From Usnea hakonensis (taxonomy: Eukaryota > Ascomycota > Lecanoromycetes > Lecanorales > Parmeliaceae): a DNA stretch of 23,047 nt. This document shows, one piece after another, positions 9,471 to 21,163 of this stretch (its first letter is position 1; each line of letters begins with the position of its first letter). The notes beneath the pieces are model-generated. The model worked only from the letters and a program-made list of their open reading frames with translations, was not told the origin of the DNA and made no database searches. The position numbers and the translations under genes are program-made. The stretch covers positions 1-23,047 of the forward strand of contig BLJB01000379.1 of assembly GCA_013423325.1 (NCBI GenBank), in the 5' to 3' direction.

Positions 9471-9957
9471 GGGGTATTTAGAGTAGATTTTTTCGTGGAT
9501 TTAGAGCGAATCCGCGGGATTTGGATAGACGGTTACGCGAATTTAGCGCTAAATATTTTATCGAAGACCACCCGAATCCTAATCTATAAGCGAATCCACG
9601 AAAAACCTACCCGACCTCTCGAGTATATATAGGTCGCGAATCCACCGATTTCTCGTAGATTAGGTAAATAGAATGCACGATTTACGCGTCTTCTTAAAGG
9701 CTATATAAGGGGTATTTAGAGTAGATTTTTTTCATGGATTTAGAGCGAATCCGTGGGATTCGGATAGACGGTTACGCTAATTTAGTAGTAAACTCTATAT
9801 AAATTTAAGCCCGAATCCATCCGAATTCTAATCTATAAGCGAATCTACGAAAAATCTATACGACCTCTCGAGTATATATAAGTTACGAATCCACCGAGAT
9901 CTTATAGATTAGACTAATAGAATATATAATTTATATATCTTTTTAAGGCTATATATA
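9471..9957 (+). repeat. two tandem ~240-bp units, each with a TATA-like box and an inverted repeat
   Basis: Unit 1 is 9471-9708 (238 bp) and unit 2 is 9709-9957 (249 bp). Both begin ggggtatttagagtaga and end aaggctatata(ta)a. Differences between them are mostly C/T and G/A, as RIP would give, plus an ~11-bp length difference in the middle. Within unit 1, TTTTTCGTGGATT (9489-9501) is the exact reverse complement of 9593-9605; unit 2 keeps a mutated version. Each unit carries CTCGAGTATATATA (near 9620 and 9869). They lie upstream of the decayed Myb-like ORF in its orientation, so they may be duplicated promoters or subterminal repeats of a DNA transposon that carried that ORF. Confidence 0.75.
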
Positions 9958-10005
9958 ATCTCCTCTACCTTCTCTATCTTCTTAGATAATAATAATAAAC
10001 TTCTA

Positions 10006-10056
10006 AGCTATCTAGTCTATTTAGGCTACCTAGCCTACTTAGCCTACTTAGACTAT
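10006..10056 (+). repeat. degenerate 10-bp tandem repeat
   Basis: A 10-base unit of the form tagcctactt recurs four to five times with substitutions, just upstream of the decayed Myb-like ORF. It may be part of its leader. Confidence 0.6.
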
Positions 10057-10627
10057 TAATAATACCGACGGTAAGTAATTAATATAGAGTCGAGAGGACG
10101 TAGATATACTTATTATATAGCTATTAAAACGCGACTAAAATAATATATTCGCGAATACTTCTATCTCTAAGAAATATTCTAAAGAAGTAGTTAAGCGATA
10201 CTTTAATAATATATAAATTAACGAAAAGAATTCGAAGATTACAATTAATAAGATTATTAATAAGTAGCGAGATATAATAAGAATATATATAAATACGCGT
10301 AAAACCGCCGAGATAATAGGCTAGGATCTCGATCTAGCTAATTATAAACTCGTATAAATAGCTAATTATAAGACCGATAGTACTTATTTTATTAAAGAAT
10401 ATATACTTAAGATCTATATATAGTATTACGACTACGAGATCCTCTTTAATTATAATCTAAACGTAATAGCTCCCTTTTTAAGCGAATCCGAATAGCTAGA
10501 TTATATAAATACTAAACTACCCGGTTACGATAATAAGGATAACGAGATAGCGAATAGTAAAGAAGTACCGAAGGATAAATAAAAAAAAGAGGATAAGTAA
10601 AAAAAAGATAATAAAGTAATACTCTAG

Positions 10628-10632
10628 AGCGC
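10628..10632. repeat. 5-bp target-site duplication of element 1 (left copy)
   Basis: AGCGC directly before the left LTR; the identical AGCGC follows the right LTR at 18044-18048. Five bases is the usual target duplication of Ty3/gypsy integration. Confidence 0.85.
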
Positions 10633-10786
10633 TATTGGGTACTAACAGTGAATGTGTGGATGTGAATAAATGAAGTCTAAAAAGGAAGATCACTATATAT
10701 AGTGAATCACCCGAATCGTCAAGCTACTAGTAAGAATAATACTAAGTAATAGTAGTAAAATAGGAAGTAGTATATACGCTATAATA
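10633..10786 (-). repeat. element 1 left LTR (3' LTR in element orientation)
   Basis: 154 bp, from tattgggtactaacag to gctataata. Its outer ~70 bases keep TpG/CpA (gtgaatgtgtggatgtgaat) whereas the matching bases of the right LTR read TpA. All differences in the aligned parts are C/T or G/A. It contains the TATA-like ctatatatagtg on both LTR copies. Confidence 0.88.
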
Positions 10787-11210
10787 GTACGATAAATAAG
10801 TAAAAAGGTAGCGTCCTCGCTACCGTAATATTAGTAATAATAGATAGTTAATAGTAATATAGTAATGATTCCTAGTATTTCCCGCCTTTTCTAGGCTATT
10901 ATGGTAGATATTTCCGATAATTAACTAGTAGTAACGATACTAGTAATAATAATAGTTACCTTAAAGAGCGACTAGGAATACGAATAGAAATTAAAGAGAC
11001 TTCTAGTAATAGATACTTAAGAGTCTTATTTAGACGGCTATAGATAAGTACTATATATATCTAGTAAGACTACCTAGTCTTCCAGTATCTCTTCTAGGAC
11101 GTCCCCTCTTTTTTAGTACAGTAATTTCTAATATTATAATATTTAGTATTTCTAGAATTACCGTAGGCTTTTATTATTATTGTCTAGTACTTCTTAGGGG
11201 TAATCGTATC

Positions 11211-11317
11211 TAGGCTTTATATTTCTAGATTAATTTCTAAGCCTCGTCTAGATTATCTATATTATACTATATATTATACTAATTACTATATCCTTTCTAC
11301 TTAACTAAGTATTCTAC
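11211..11317 (-). pseudogene. chromodomain of element 1 integrase
   Basis: The - strand reads VEYLVK(stop)KGY, then (stop)Y-S-I-DNLDEA(stop)KLI(stop)KY. Restoring Trp at the RIP-made stops gives the chromodomain pattern YLVKWKGY...W...NL..A..LI..Y. Chromodomains at the integrase C-terminus steer insertion to heterochromatin in chromoviruses. Inactive here. Confidence 0.8.
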
Positions 11318-12164
11318 TTTACCCCGTCTAAAAGTACGCTTATTAAGTAGTACCTTAATAGAATACTAGTTATTTTAGCCTCCTTCTTCTTTAACCAGAG
11401 GTAGTTCGTAATTACGTCTTCTTTTATATAGATCTAAAGCTTCCTTATATATAGGCTCTAATTAGATAACTAAAATAATAGAATAGATCTTTATTAACGG
11501 GGGTAGTTTAATATAATAAATTAGTTTTCTAACCTTTTTTAAGACTTTAAATAGACTAACGCGCTAATTATAGAGCTTATAGTTAGAAACTCTAGGAATC
11601 TTATATCTATAGTATAACCGTAGAAAAACTATATTACCTTTAGAGATATTAAGTAACTTATAGGAACTATCGTAATATACCTTAGCTATAATATTTATAA
11701 ATATAATTAAATCCTCTACTTACTCTCTTTTTATTTACCGCAATTTACTAAAATTCTTCTATAGTAATTCGAATAATATTTTTAGAGAATTATAAATATT
11801 AAAGCTATAAAGGATTTTATTTAATAATATTTTAATAAAGGTATTTTTTATATTATTTAGACTTCCTTATAGATATAGTATTACGGTAGTCTAGTCTATA
11901 TCTAGGTTTACTATAATAAAGTAATATATTATAATTTTAATAATCTAGTTAGTTCGTTTAGACTACCTATCTATTTATAAATAGTATAATATAGATATAA
12001 ATATTTCGACTCTTAACTTCTAAAATATAGTAAGCTAGAACTAGAATATAAATTTACTATCGTAGTTACTAATTATTATATACGATATACCCTAGCCTTA
12101 TTATATTAATATAGTTAAGACCCGGTCTACCTATTTTATAATATTCTATATAGATTTCCTAAGA

Positions 12165-12272
12165 ATTAAGTAAACTCTCTTTAAGAATTTATTAATTATT
12201 ATAAGTAAAGTATCTATCCTATTAGTAATAATTAGTAAAACGATTATAAAGTCTATAATAATAGTATAGAAA
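12165..12272 (-). pseudogene. integrase core relic of element 1
   Basis: The - strand reads F-YTIIIDFIIVLL..., then TNRIDTLLIIINKFLKRV, matching the gypsy integrase pattern around the first catalytic Asp (MDFI..LP...G.D.ILTVTDKF.KR). The surrounding frame is closed by stops. Confidence 0.75.
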
Positions 12273-13699
12273 AAAAGCCTAAGCCTATTAATAGATATTA
12301 TACTACTATATAGCTAGTATCTCTTAGTTTAGTTTAACTTATAATCCGGATAGTAATTAATATAAGTATATAGATATTTCGATAGATACCTAAAATATAA
12401 TAATATAGTAATACGCTTATATATTCTATAAAATCTACTATAATATTACTAGTTATAAATAAGCTCGAAGATTTCTTTCTCTAGAGAATTAGGAATATAT
12501 AGCCTTTCCCGACTATTATTAAAATTAGTATAGTAAAGTAATCTATCTTATAACTTAAAATATAATCTAAGTTTCTAGTTAGCTAGATCGATATCTAGCT
12601 ATTATAGTAATATTTCTACTTCTATAATAGAACCCTATATTACGTCTTTAGTTTCTTTACTAGCTTTCTTTACTATATTAAGGACCTTGTTCTATTACTT
12701 ATTCTTAATATATTTTATAACGAGTTGTTCTTTAAATTTCTAAGATATTTCTACTAGAGTAATATAGAAGCTAACCGGAATATCCGAGATTAATATAGAG
12801 AATAATATTTTCGGGAATACTTTCTAGAATCGTTTTCGAGATCCTTACGGTAGTAAGGTAGATATATATAGTAACGCGATTCTATATAATACTTCTAGGA
12901 CTCCGGGGCCGTCTTTAGTAATTTTAGATAAATCTAGAAAGTAAGATAATATATTTAGGACTATATTAGCTTTTCCGGCTTTATAATAAATAGATAGATT
13001 AAATATAAATAAATACTAAGAAGCTCTTACTAGACGAAGGTTAAGTTTATCTATATTTAATAAAGAAAGACTAGTCTATCGAGAAATTAGAACTATAATA
13101 GAATAATCTATATATATAATTATAGGAGGCTTCTTTATTAACTCTACTATATATCGAATCTTTTTAATCGCCTAGACGATTTCTATAACCTCTAATTTAG
13201 TAGACTAATAATTTATTTCTACCTAGTTTAGTATTTTACTAAGAAAAAGAATTAATTATATATCTATATAAGGGAATAAATTATTTTTAGACTCTTTAGT
13301 AGTATAGTAAACTATTATAGTAAAGCCCTATTCTTTAGAAGTATCTAAGTTAATAAATAGCTTATAGCTAGGATTAAAATAAATAAGAAATATAGAACTA
13401 GAAAAGGTATTTTAGAGATTCTAAAAAAACTAGATTTCCTTTACTATAAGCTTATAGTATAATATACTTAATTAACGTTTTCTAGTATATTCTATTAATT
13501 TTTTAAAGATCTTTTTAGTAAGTTCTATCTTTCTTTACTATAGCGGGTAAGTACGCTAGATATAGTAAAAAATAGATAAATATAATTAGTCTATTAGTTC
13601 TAGAAAGGTCTCTAGTTCCTATAGTATCTTAGGGAACCGAAATAATAAAATTATAGTAAGCTTTTCTTCTAATATAGATAGCCCTAGAGAATTAACGCG

Positions 13700-14230
13700 T
13701 TATCTAAATAAAATAATTAAAGGATATTCTAAGAATAATTTTTTAGAACTAATACTAACGCGCTTTTTCTAGAAAAGATAAAAGATTATCTATAAATACT
13801 TAATATATTCTAATAGTATATAAGAGAAAATAATAATATTATTAATATAAGCTTTAGCGAACGCTTAGAAAGGTTATAATATTATATTTATCTAATACTA
13901 TATATATAGGGGAGAGCCTTTATATCTTATAAGGGCTATATTATACTACTCTTATTCTCTATAAGATACTACTATAAGCTTATACCTATTTTTATTATAT
14001 ATAAGAAATTAATAAAAGTAACTATATCCGTCTATAATAGAAATATAGTAGTAGTCGGAGATTACTAAAGTAATATCTATCTAAAGCGATAATAAATAGG
14101 AGTCTAATTTAATAATTTTATTAAGTCCCCGGATATCTACTATAACTCGGCCTTTTTAGGTTCTATCCGGTAACTATTTCTAGACTATAAAATAGGGATA
14201 GCTATATAGTATTAATTAACTCGACTATTC
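13700..14230 (-). pseudogene. reverse transcriptase relic of element 1
   Basis: The - strand shows KGRVIVDIRGLNKI (about 14158-14117), then I-S-IIDGYSYFYQ, and the active-site region VFIDNLL (about 13800-13780). These are the Ty3/gypsy RT blocks VVVDIRGLN, SVIDGASFFYQW and F-IDD. The second active-site Asp is Asn here (GAT to AAT), a TpG-to-TpA change typical of RIP, so the enzyme is dead even apart from the stop codons. Confidence 0.88.
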
Positions 14231-17200
14231 TATTTTCCCTTAACGATATATATTATTAAACGTCTTATTAATAATCTCTTTATCTTTTTAGCTTACCGGG
14301 TATACCTAGAAAGGCTTAGATACTATATTAGACTTAAGACGTATTAATATCTACTAGTTTTCTAGAATATCTATAGTAGTATCGCGGTTAATCTAAATCT
14401 ATAGGAATTCCTAGATAATTATAATAATTTATAATACTTCTTTACTATATACTATAATTCTATTAGATAAGATATACTCTAGGTTCGGATCGATCTAAGG
14501 GTATATCGTAATAGGGGTAACTACTAGTATTACTTCTAGAAGTAGCGTTCCTAGGGATATAGTTATTCCGGTAAACGTAGTTATAATAGTTATAAAACTA
14601 GTCGTAAGATTCTTTTTCTATAACTTAATACTTTCTATTATAAGATAAGTATTAGTATATACCGCTATAAAGGCGCTATCTTACTTATATTTATATATTA
14701 TCTCTAGCTTAGTTCTATAGGGTAATCGAATATATATTATAGTAGTATTATATACTTATATCCTAAAAATTCCGGAATCTATAATATAGGTAAAAATACT
14801 ACTAGTAAAACTAAAGTCTTAAGTATAGCTAAATTTAAATAGAAAATCCCTATTATCCGGGATCTATTTATTATAGATAATTAGAATTTTCGTAGTAGTA
14901 TCTAATACTATTATAATAAGGTCCTTAGAACGAATTATTCTTATCGTATTATTTTAGGCTCGTATAATAATATTAATAGGTACTTTTAATCCCTAATATT
15001 TCCTAAATCTATATACCCGGGTTTCTAGATTTATAGATATATCTTAGGAAGTTATTATATTAGTTCTAATAAGAATATTAGCTTTAAGGTTATTAATAAT
15101 ATATACTTCTATTATTAGATAAGCGGTTATAGTAACGTCTTCTATTAAGCTAGTAATATAAATAGTAATTATAGCGTATTTATTTATATAGATAATCTTA
15201 TTTCCTACTCCTCTTATAGGGATAGAAGATACTATTTTCTTAATTTCTAGACCCGAGATCTATTTTAGTAAATATATACGGTTTCTTAATATTACGCTAT
15301 AATCGGTATCTAGTAATAGCTTACTTTCTTCGCTATCTAGGAAATAGCGGACTCTTAGGGTAGTATACTTCTAAGTCCTAAAGCTAAACCCTAGTTTAGC
15401 TTTACCGTCAAGCTTTATAGTAGACTAAATAATCGTTATAATAGATATATAATTAGTAGTAAGAGTATTCTATATAGCGAGAGTATTCTAGAATTTCTAC
15501 TAGAATTTCTAAGAATAACTTTTACCGGAAGGTCTATAATATTTATATACGTACTTAAAAAGCTTATTCCTTAATAAAAAGATAAACTTATATTTACTAT
15601 ACGTATATTCGACTTCTCTATTAATAAATTATATATTATATATACTATTATAATCTTAATTCTTATAAGTACTTTTATATTTATAAGATCTAGAATCCTA
15701 GTAAGAAAATTTATCTCTTTCTAAAGATTAGTCTTCTATTATATAGTACTAATATAATTCTATAGATCTATTATATTTATTATTAAGACTTTTCTATACT
15801 TTCTTACTATAAAACGCCTTTTACTACTAGGAATTCTAGAAAGGCTACTAGTAACGATTTTAGCTATTATTATAACCCGGTCCTTAATTACCTTAACTAT
15901 AAGTAGGCCGATATAGGTATAGCTATCTATTAGTATTATTAAAAGTAGACTAGAATAGTCGATTCTAGAAATTCTATATCTACGGTAGTAGCAAATTTAA
16001 CTTATTTAGATTATTAATAATTTATAGTTTTAGTTACCTAGGCTAATTTACGTTTAGTTATAATAATCTAACTAGGTAATTATTTAGGTAGCGAAACTAA
16101 TTTAATTAGTAAGCTTAAGGATTCTAGTACTAATAAGTAGAGTAACGGGGTTATAACTTATATTAATATAAAGGACGGACGTCTAATTAATTATCTATCT
16201 AATTTAGATCTTAACTAGAGTCTTATTATTTATTATAATTTAAATTATACTAACTATATTACCTAGTATTTCTATTACCGTAATAAGGTTGTTTATTTAA
16301 TTGGAACGAATTTCTAGTAATAGTATTTTCTAGTCTTTCTCCTTATTAACTAGCGTAAGCCCACTATTAATATTTATATTTATTAATATCTTTTAGAAAT
16401 AAGTTAATTATTACGTCTTTACTAGGCTTTTTAATATCTCTTTATAGTTCTAAGTCGAGGCCGTTATAGATAATATCTAATTAGGTAGGTATAACTATTA
16501 TATCGGTATCCTTTATAGACCTAAAGATCTTTTATATATATTCTCTAGATTCTCTATATATTATAGCGTTACGTATTATATACCTTTCCCGTAATATAGT
16601 ATTAATAGCTACCGTAGTAAATTCTTTAAACCTAGTAATTAGTAGTATAAACTATTTATTAATATTACTATTAAACTTTATAAGCCTTTTTTCTATAGTA
16701 GATATTTCTATAGTCTACTATTTTAAAGTAGTACTATATAGGCTTATCTATAGATTTTCCTAAATAGTACCTACGTCTTTAACTTCGGTAAGATCTTTAG
16801 TACGCTTAATAAATAGATAGATATTACGAAAATACGTTTTTTTTCTAGTATACTCGATTACTAATCCGGTCTTTAAGGACTTCCTATTATATATAGGATT
16901 AAAGAATCTAAGATCTATAGGATTCTATCTTAGTATCTATAATTATTTATTACTAGAAGTATTTAATATTCCTAGTAATCCTAGTTTACCTTATAGTTTA
17001 ATACCGCCCTAGGGCCCTTACTCTCCTCGTTACGATAGATATTCCCGTATATAGCGAGTAATAGTATTATTAATAATAGTATCTATATTAATATTTCTAG
17101 GCTAAGGATTCCGGGCGTCTACTATTATAAAAGTTCTAGTAGTAGGTAGAGGAGTACTTCTAGGTATAGATATTAAATTACTAGAATTAGTATATAGATT

Positions 17201-17858
17201 ACTACTAGATCTATAGCTTAGTAAAGACTATACGGTAATAGATAATATAGTTCTTAACGGAATAGAAGTTATCCCTATAGACGGAGGTTTATAACGTTAG
17301 AAGTAGTATCTAACTTCTAGTAATATTCTTAGATCGTATATTTAGTCTTAGAATACTTTAAGAGACCGCTATAATTACTCTAATATAATATTCTAGTTAA
17401 AAGGGTATAGTAGTTTACCTTAGGACGGGAGTAGTAGTTTATAATATATATCGTAGTAATAGTAGTATCTTTTAGAATCTCGTAACTATAGTCGGTAGCT
17501 TTAACGAAAGCCTAGATTTAGTAGGCTATACGTATAAGTTATATAGAAATTCTAGTAGTAGCTAGTATAGTAGCTATAGTAGTTAACGCTAGATTAGCTA
17601 TCTAGGAATTCTAAGAATTAACTTCTAATAATAGTAATACTTATTCGAAATAGACTTCCTAGGAGGCAGTATAAATAGAGTTATAGTAGAGTTTAATAGA
17701 AGTAATAAGAAATCGATAGATTTCTAATAGATTTCTAAATAGGTAGTAGCGGAAGTAATAGACTAATTTAGAGGACTAGATCTAGTACCTTAAAAAAGAC
17801 TAGTATTCTAGGTAATTAATAGTACCTATAATATAGTAACTAAGAGTATTACTACTAC

Positions 17859-18043
17859 TATTAGATACTAATAGTAATAGTAATAATAGTAATAGTAGCT
17901 ATAAGTAAATATATAGATATAAATAAATAAAGTCTAAAAAGGAAGATTACTATATATAGTAAATCGCCCGAATCGCCAAGTTACTAGTGAGAACAATACT
18001 AAGTAATAGTGGCAAAATAGGAAGTAGTATATGCGCCATAATA
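17859..18043 (-). repeat. element 1 right LTR (5' LTR in element orientation)
   Basis: 185 bp, from tattagatactaatag to gcgccataata. It is 31 bp longer than the left LTR because of an expanded TAATAG/TAATAA microsatellite after the first 17 bases. Its outer ~60 bases (tagtgagaacaatac... ggcaaaatag) keep CpA/TpG, while its inner part is fully RIPped. Confidence 0.88.
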
Positions 18044-18048
18044 AGCGC
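18044..18048. repeat. 5-bp target-site duplication of element 1 (right copy)
   Basis: AGCGC, identical to 10628-10632. Confidence 0.85.
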
Positions 18049-18580
18049 GTTACTAAGAAGAGTATTTCGGGGTCTCTTATTTAAGGACTTTTTAGGTCCT
18101 AAGGACTAGAAGCCTCCTTTAAAGACTCCTACTCTATTATAAATTATAATAATAATAATAACGAAAAATACCTCTACCCCTATAGCTATAACTACTCTAG
18201 TTATAACGATTAAGATAACGATTATAGTATCTAAGACTAAGCGTAAAAAGCCTACGAAACCGGTAATAGAAGTCTACTCGAATTCGAATAAAGAGCGATT
18301 AGTAAAGAAGGTAAAGGGCTAATAATAATAATATAATATTACTAATATAATAGTAGAAGTAGAATGCCTAAGAGATAAAGTAAAAAGATATAAGGAGGAG
18401 GCCTATAGAGAATAATTCGAGACGGAGAAGAAAATCTATAGAGAACGATTCGAGGTAGAGTAGAGATAAAAAGATTAATAGTATAAGATCCTTCTATAGT
18501 AAGGTAAGGAGAAGTATAAGGTAGAATAGAAATAGTATAAGATCCTTCTATAGTAAGATAAGGAGAGGTTAATAATATAG

Positions 18581-18585
18581 AAAGA
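18581..18585. repeat. 5-bp target-site duplication of element 2 (left copy)
   Basis: AAAGA immediately before the left LTR; the same five bases follow the right LTR at 22785-22789. Confidence 0.85.
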
Positions 18586-18778
18586 TATAATATAGCTTCT
18601 CGGGCTTATAGCCTCCAAAGGTCCGAATTAGACTAGTCTACTATAAGGCTAGCGTTCGAATTCGCCTTCCTAGTAAATTTAGCTATTCCGGCTCTTATTT
18701 ACTTACTTAAACTATTAATTTAATTAATTATTTAAATTATTACTATCGTTATTATTATTTTTAGATTTTATCTTAATA
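18586..18778 (+). repeat. element 2 left (5') LTR
   Basis: 193 bp, from tataatatagcttct to tatcttaata. It aligns without gaps to the right LTR, differing by C/T and G/A changes. The ends would be TG..CA before RIP. Confidence 0.9.
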
Positions 18779-19449
18779 AATAGTAGCTATATCTAGATTA
18801 TAATATAATAACTATTATTCCCTACTTACTATATTATTATAAACCCGGTAACTAAATTTACTACCTTATTAATAACTAGTCTTAATAGTACTAAAATTAG
18901 TCTTACTAATTTAATTCTCTACTAGACTAGCCTTTTATAGTACTAGTTAATAACTTCTATTTCCGCTATTAAAGAAGTTATTCTATCTTCTACTCTTATA
19001 AGAATACTATTCGGGTTACTATAGTAATACTTAAAGTAAACGATATTACTATTTATATAGACTAGTAGGTATATCTACCTTTCTAGAAAGTTCTAGTTAG
19101 ACCTTTCTAAAAAAGAGTACTAGAGTATACCGCCTCGCCTTTAATTAGGCTAGAGAGGTCGGCTATATTATTATTTATCTAGTATATTCTAAAAAAGATA
19201 GTTTTATCTAGAAAATAGATACTATTATTAATAATTATAGATTTTTACCGCGTCGCCTCTATATATTAATATCCTATATCTCGATCTTCTTTAAAATTAT
19301 TTAGATAACTATATAAGTCTAATTAAGTCTTTTAAGATTATTTCTTAATAGTAATATATTTAGAATCTAATAAAGTATTTTAGAAAGTATATTTAATATT
19401 ATCTTTAATACCTAGACTTTCCTTTTTAACCGCTAAAATATTTCTACTA

Positions 19450-19590
19450 TAAAGCTTATCGAAAAAAAATATAATTTATAGTTTATAGGACCTTTTAAGA
19501 TTATTAAAAAGATTAGAAAATTAGCGTACTAACTTATTATTCTAGAAAGCTAGAAGATTTACCTAGTATTTATATATTAGATATATCGAT
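19450..19590 (+). pseudogene. integrase C-terminal (GPY/F-like) relic in element 2
   Basis: One + frame reads FIGPFKIIKKI, KLAY, L-II-LES, KIYLVF, with a stop at each expected Trp/Gln/Arg. This resembles the GPY/F module of gypsy integrases (GPF.IL..VG.LAY.L.LP..W.IHPVFHV). Short and degraded, so moderate confidence only. Confidence 0.5.
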
Positions 19591-20379
19591 TTCTACGCTA
19601 GCCCTAAATAAATAGATTCTTTAAGTAAACTAGCTAAATAGTAGAGATTACTATATAATTCTAAATATTTATTTTAGATAACCTCGCTATTTATCTATTT
19701 ATTATTCTAGTAATCTAAACTAGCTATACCTTCTAAACCGTTATATTTCTAACTCGTCTATCTTATATTTTAAATCTATAAATTCGCTTAGTCCTATTAT
19801 AAGTTCTATAAGACTATAATATTATAAATTTAGTATATAATTAAATATATTATTAGAGAATTAAATTTATCTTAGAAAGAGAAGTCTATTTTATTAGAGA
19901 CTTAACCGCGCTATTATTATCTTTAAAAATAGATTACTAATAATTCTATATTTAAAAAGAATCTTATTATCTTTAATTATTACTCTTTATATCTATTATA
20001 TTATATTAAGACTATCTTATCTACTTCTAACCTTTCGGAAAAAGACCTCTATAATAATATCTCTAAAAGCTTAATTAATCCCTTACTAAACCCTACCTTA
20101 TAAATAGATAAAGTAATTATATAATAATTACTAGACCTTATTATTAATACTTATAATATAGCTATCGTAGATTTTAATTATTATATTAACTCTCTAAGAG
20201 CCTTAAATTTATAAAGAGAAATAGATCCTTTAAATTATAATAATAAAAATACTACTTTTAATAATAGATCTTATAGATTAAAAGTAGAGGATATTAGCTT
20301 TTTTACTTCTATCTATAAAAAAAAAGGCCCTATTATTAATATTAAATAATATTCTCTCTATAAGAATATATATACCTTT

Positions 20380-20620
20380 ATAGATTATATTAAAGATATA
20401 GTAAAAGTTAAAGATATTAATAAGATTTAGAAACTTCTATTAATATACTTTTTTAGTAAGATACTAATCTAGTATTCTATAGAGCTTACTAAATTAGAAA
20501 AGTCTTTATTTCGGATAGCCCCCCTTTTAAAATAGTACGAGGTAATAACTAAGCGTTTTAGAGACCTATTAATTATTAATATTAATAATATAATTTTAGA
20601 ATAATATATTTTTTATATTT
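20380..20620 (+). pseudogene. gag-like relic in element 2
   Basis: One + frame reads YSIELTKLEKSLFRIAPLL, then YEVITKRFRDLLIININ, with a stop at each likely Trp. Fungal gypsy gag cores have W(Y)..EL..LEK..LR...W...L..RF in this arrangement. The upstream frame (from about 20160) is open apart from a few RIP-type stops. Confidence 0.55.
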
Positions 20621-20791
20621 ACTAATCCTCCTAATAGTTAAAGGGTAATAAAACTAACCTTTATAAACGCCTATTATAAATATCTTAATTAAATTAGTCT
20701 TAGTCTTCTTATTATTTTTATTTTTAATTATAATACTAGCCCTAACTTTACTTATATTAATAGTCGAGCGTTTAAGAGAAGACCTTAATAC

Positions 20792-21163
20792 TATTTCTAC
20801 TAATAAAACCTTAAGCCTTAGATCTAGAGACTAATTCGGATACTCGATCTAATAATTATTCTAGCTAAAATAGATAACCTTTTATTATTCTAGCTTCTAT
20901 ACTAATTCCTTCTATAGAATCTTAGATCTTAGCTCTAAAGGCTATATTAGACTCTTAGCCTAACGAGCTAGCCTTCTTATTTCTACTAATAAAACCTTAA
21001 GCCTTAAATCTAGAGACTAATTCGGACGCTTAGTCTAATAACTATTCTAGTTAAAATAAATAGCCTTTTATTATCTTAGCTTCTATACTAATTCCTTTTA
21101 TAGAATCTTAGATCTTAGCTCTAAAGATTATATTAGACTTTTAGCCTAATAATTATCCTTCTA
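20792..21163 (+). repeat. 186-bp tandem duplication inside element 2
   Basis: Two direct copies (20792-20977 and 20978-~21163) share long words such as ctactaataaaaccttaagcct and cttctatactaattcctt. The period of 186 is divisible by three (62 codons), so it would have kept the frame of the gag-like ORF. Differences are mainly C/T and G/A. Confidence 0.85.

Larger units (their letters stand above)
10633..18043 (-). mobile_element. element 1: RIPped Ty3/gypsy chromovirus (full length, 7.4 kb)
   Basis: The element is bounded by related LTRs (10633-10786 and 17859-18043) and 5-bp target duplications AGCGC. The LTR ends are TA..TA, as expected if RIP changed TG..CA. Coding is on the - strand in canonical order: the 5' LTR is the right one, a presumed gag/protease region fills roughly 14400-17800, then reverse transcriptase (about 14230-13700), integrase (about 12270) and a chromodomain (about 11317-11211) next to the 3' LTR. 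The chromodomain places it among chromoviruses. Frames are broken throughout by TAG/TAA and shifts, so it is dead. No convincing primer-binding site or polypurine tract was found beside the LTRs. It is inserted into the Myb-like pseudogene. Confidence 0.9.

Noticed and set aside
10787..10830. Search for a polypurine tract next to the element 1 3' LTR and a primer-binding site next to its 5' LTR.
   Set aside because: Neither a purine run nor a tRNA-complementary TGG start is visible; RIP or slightly different borders may have hidden them, so none is called.
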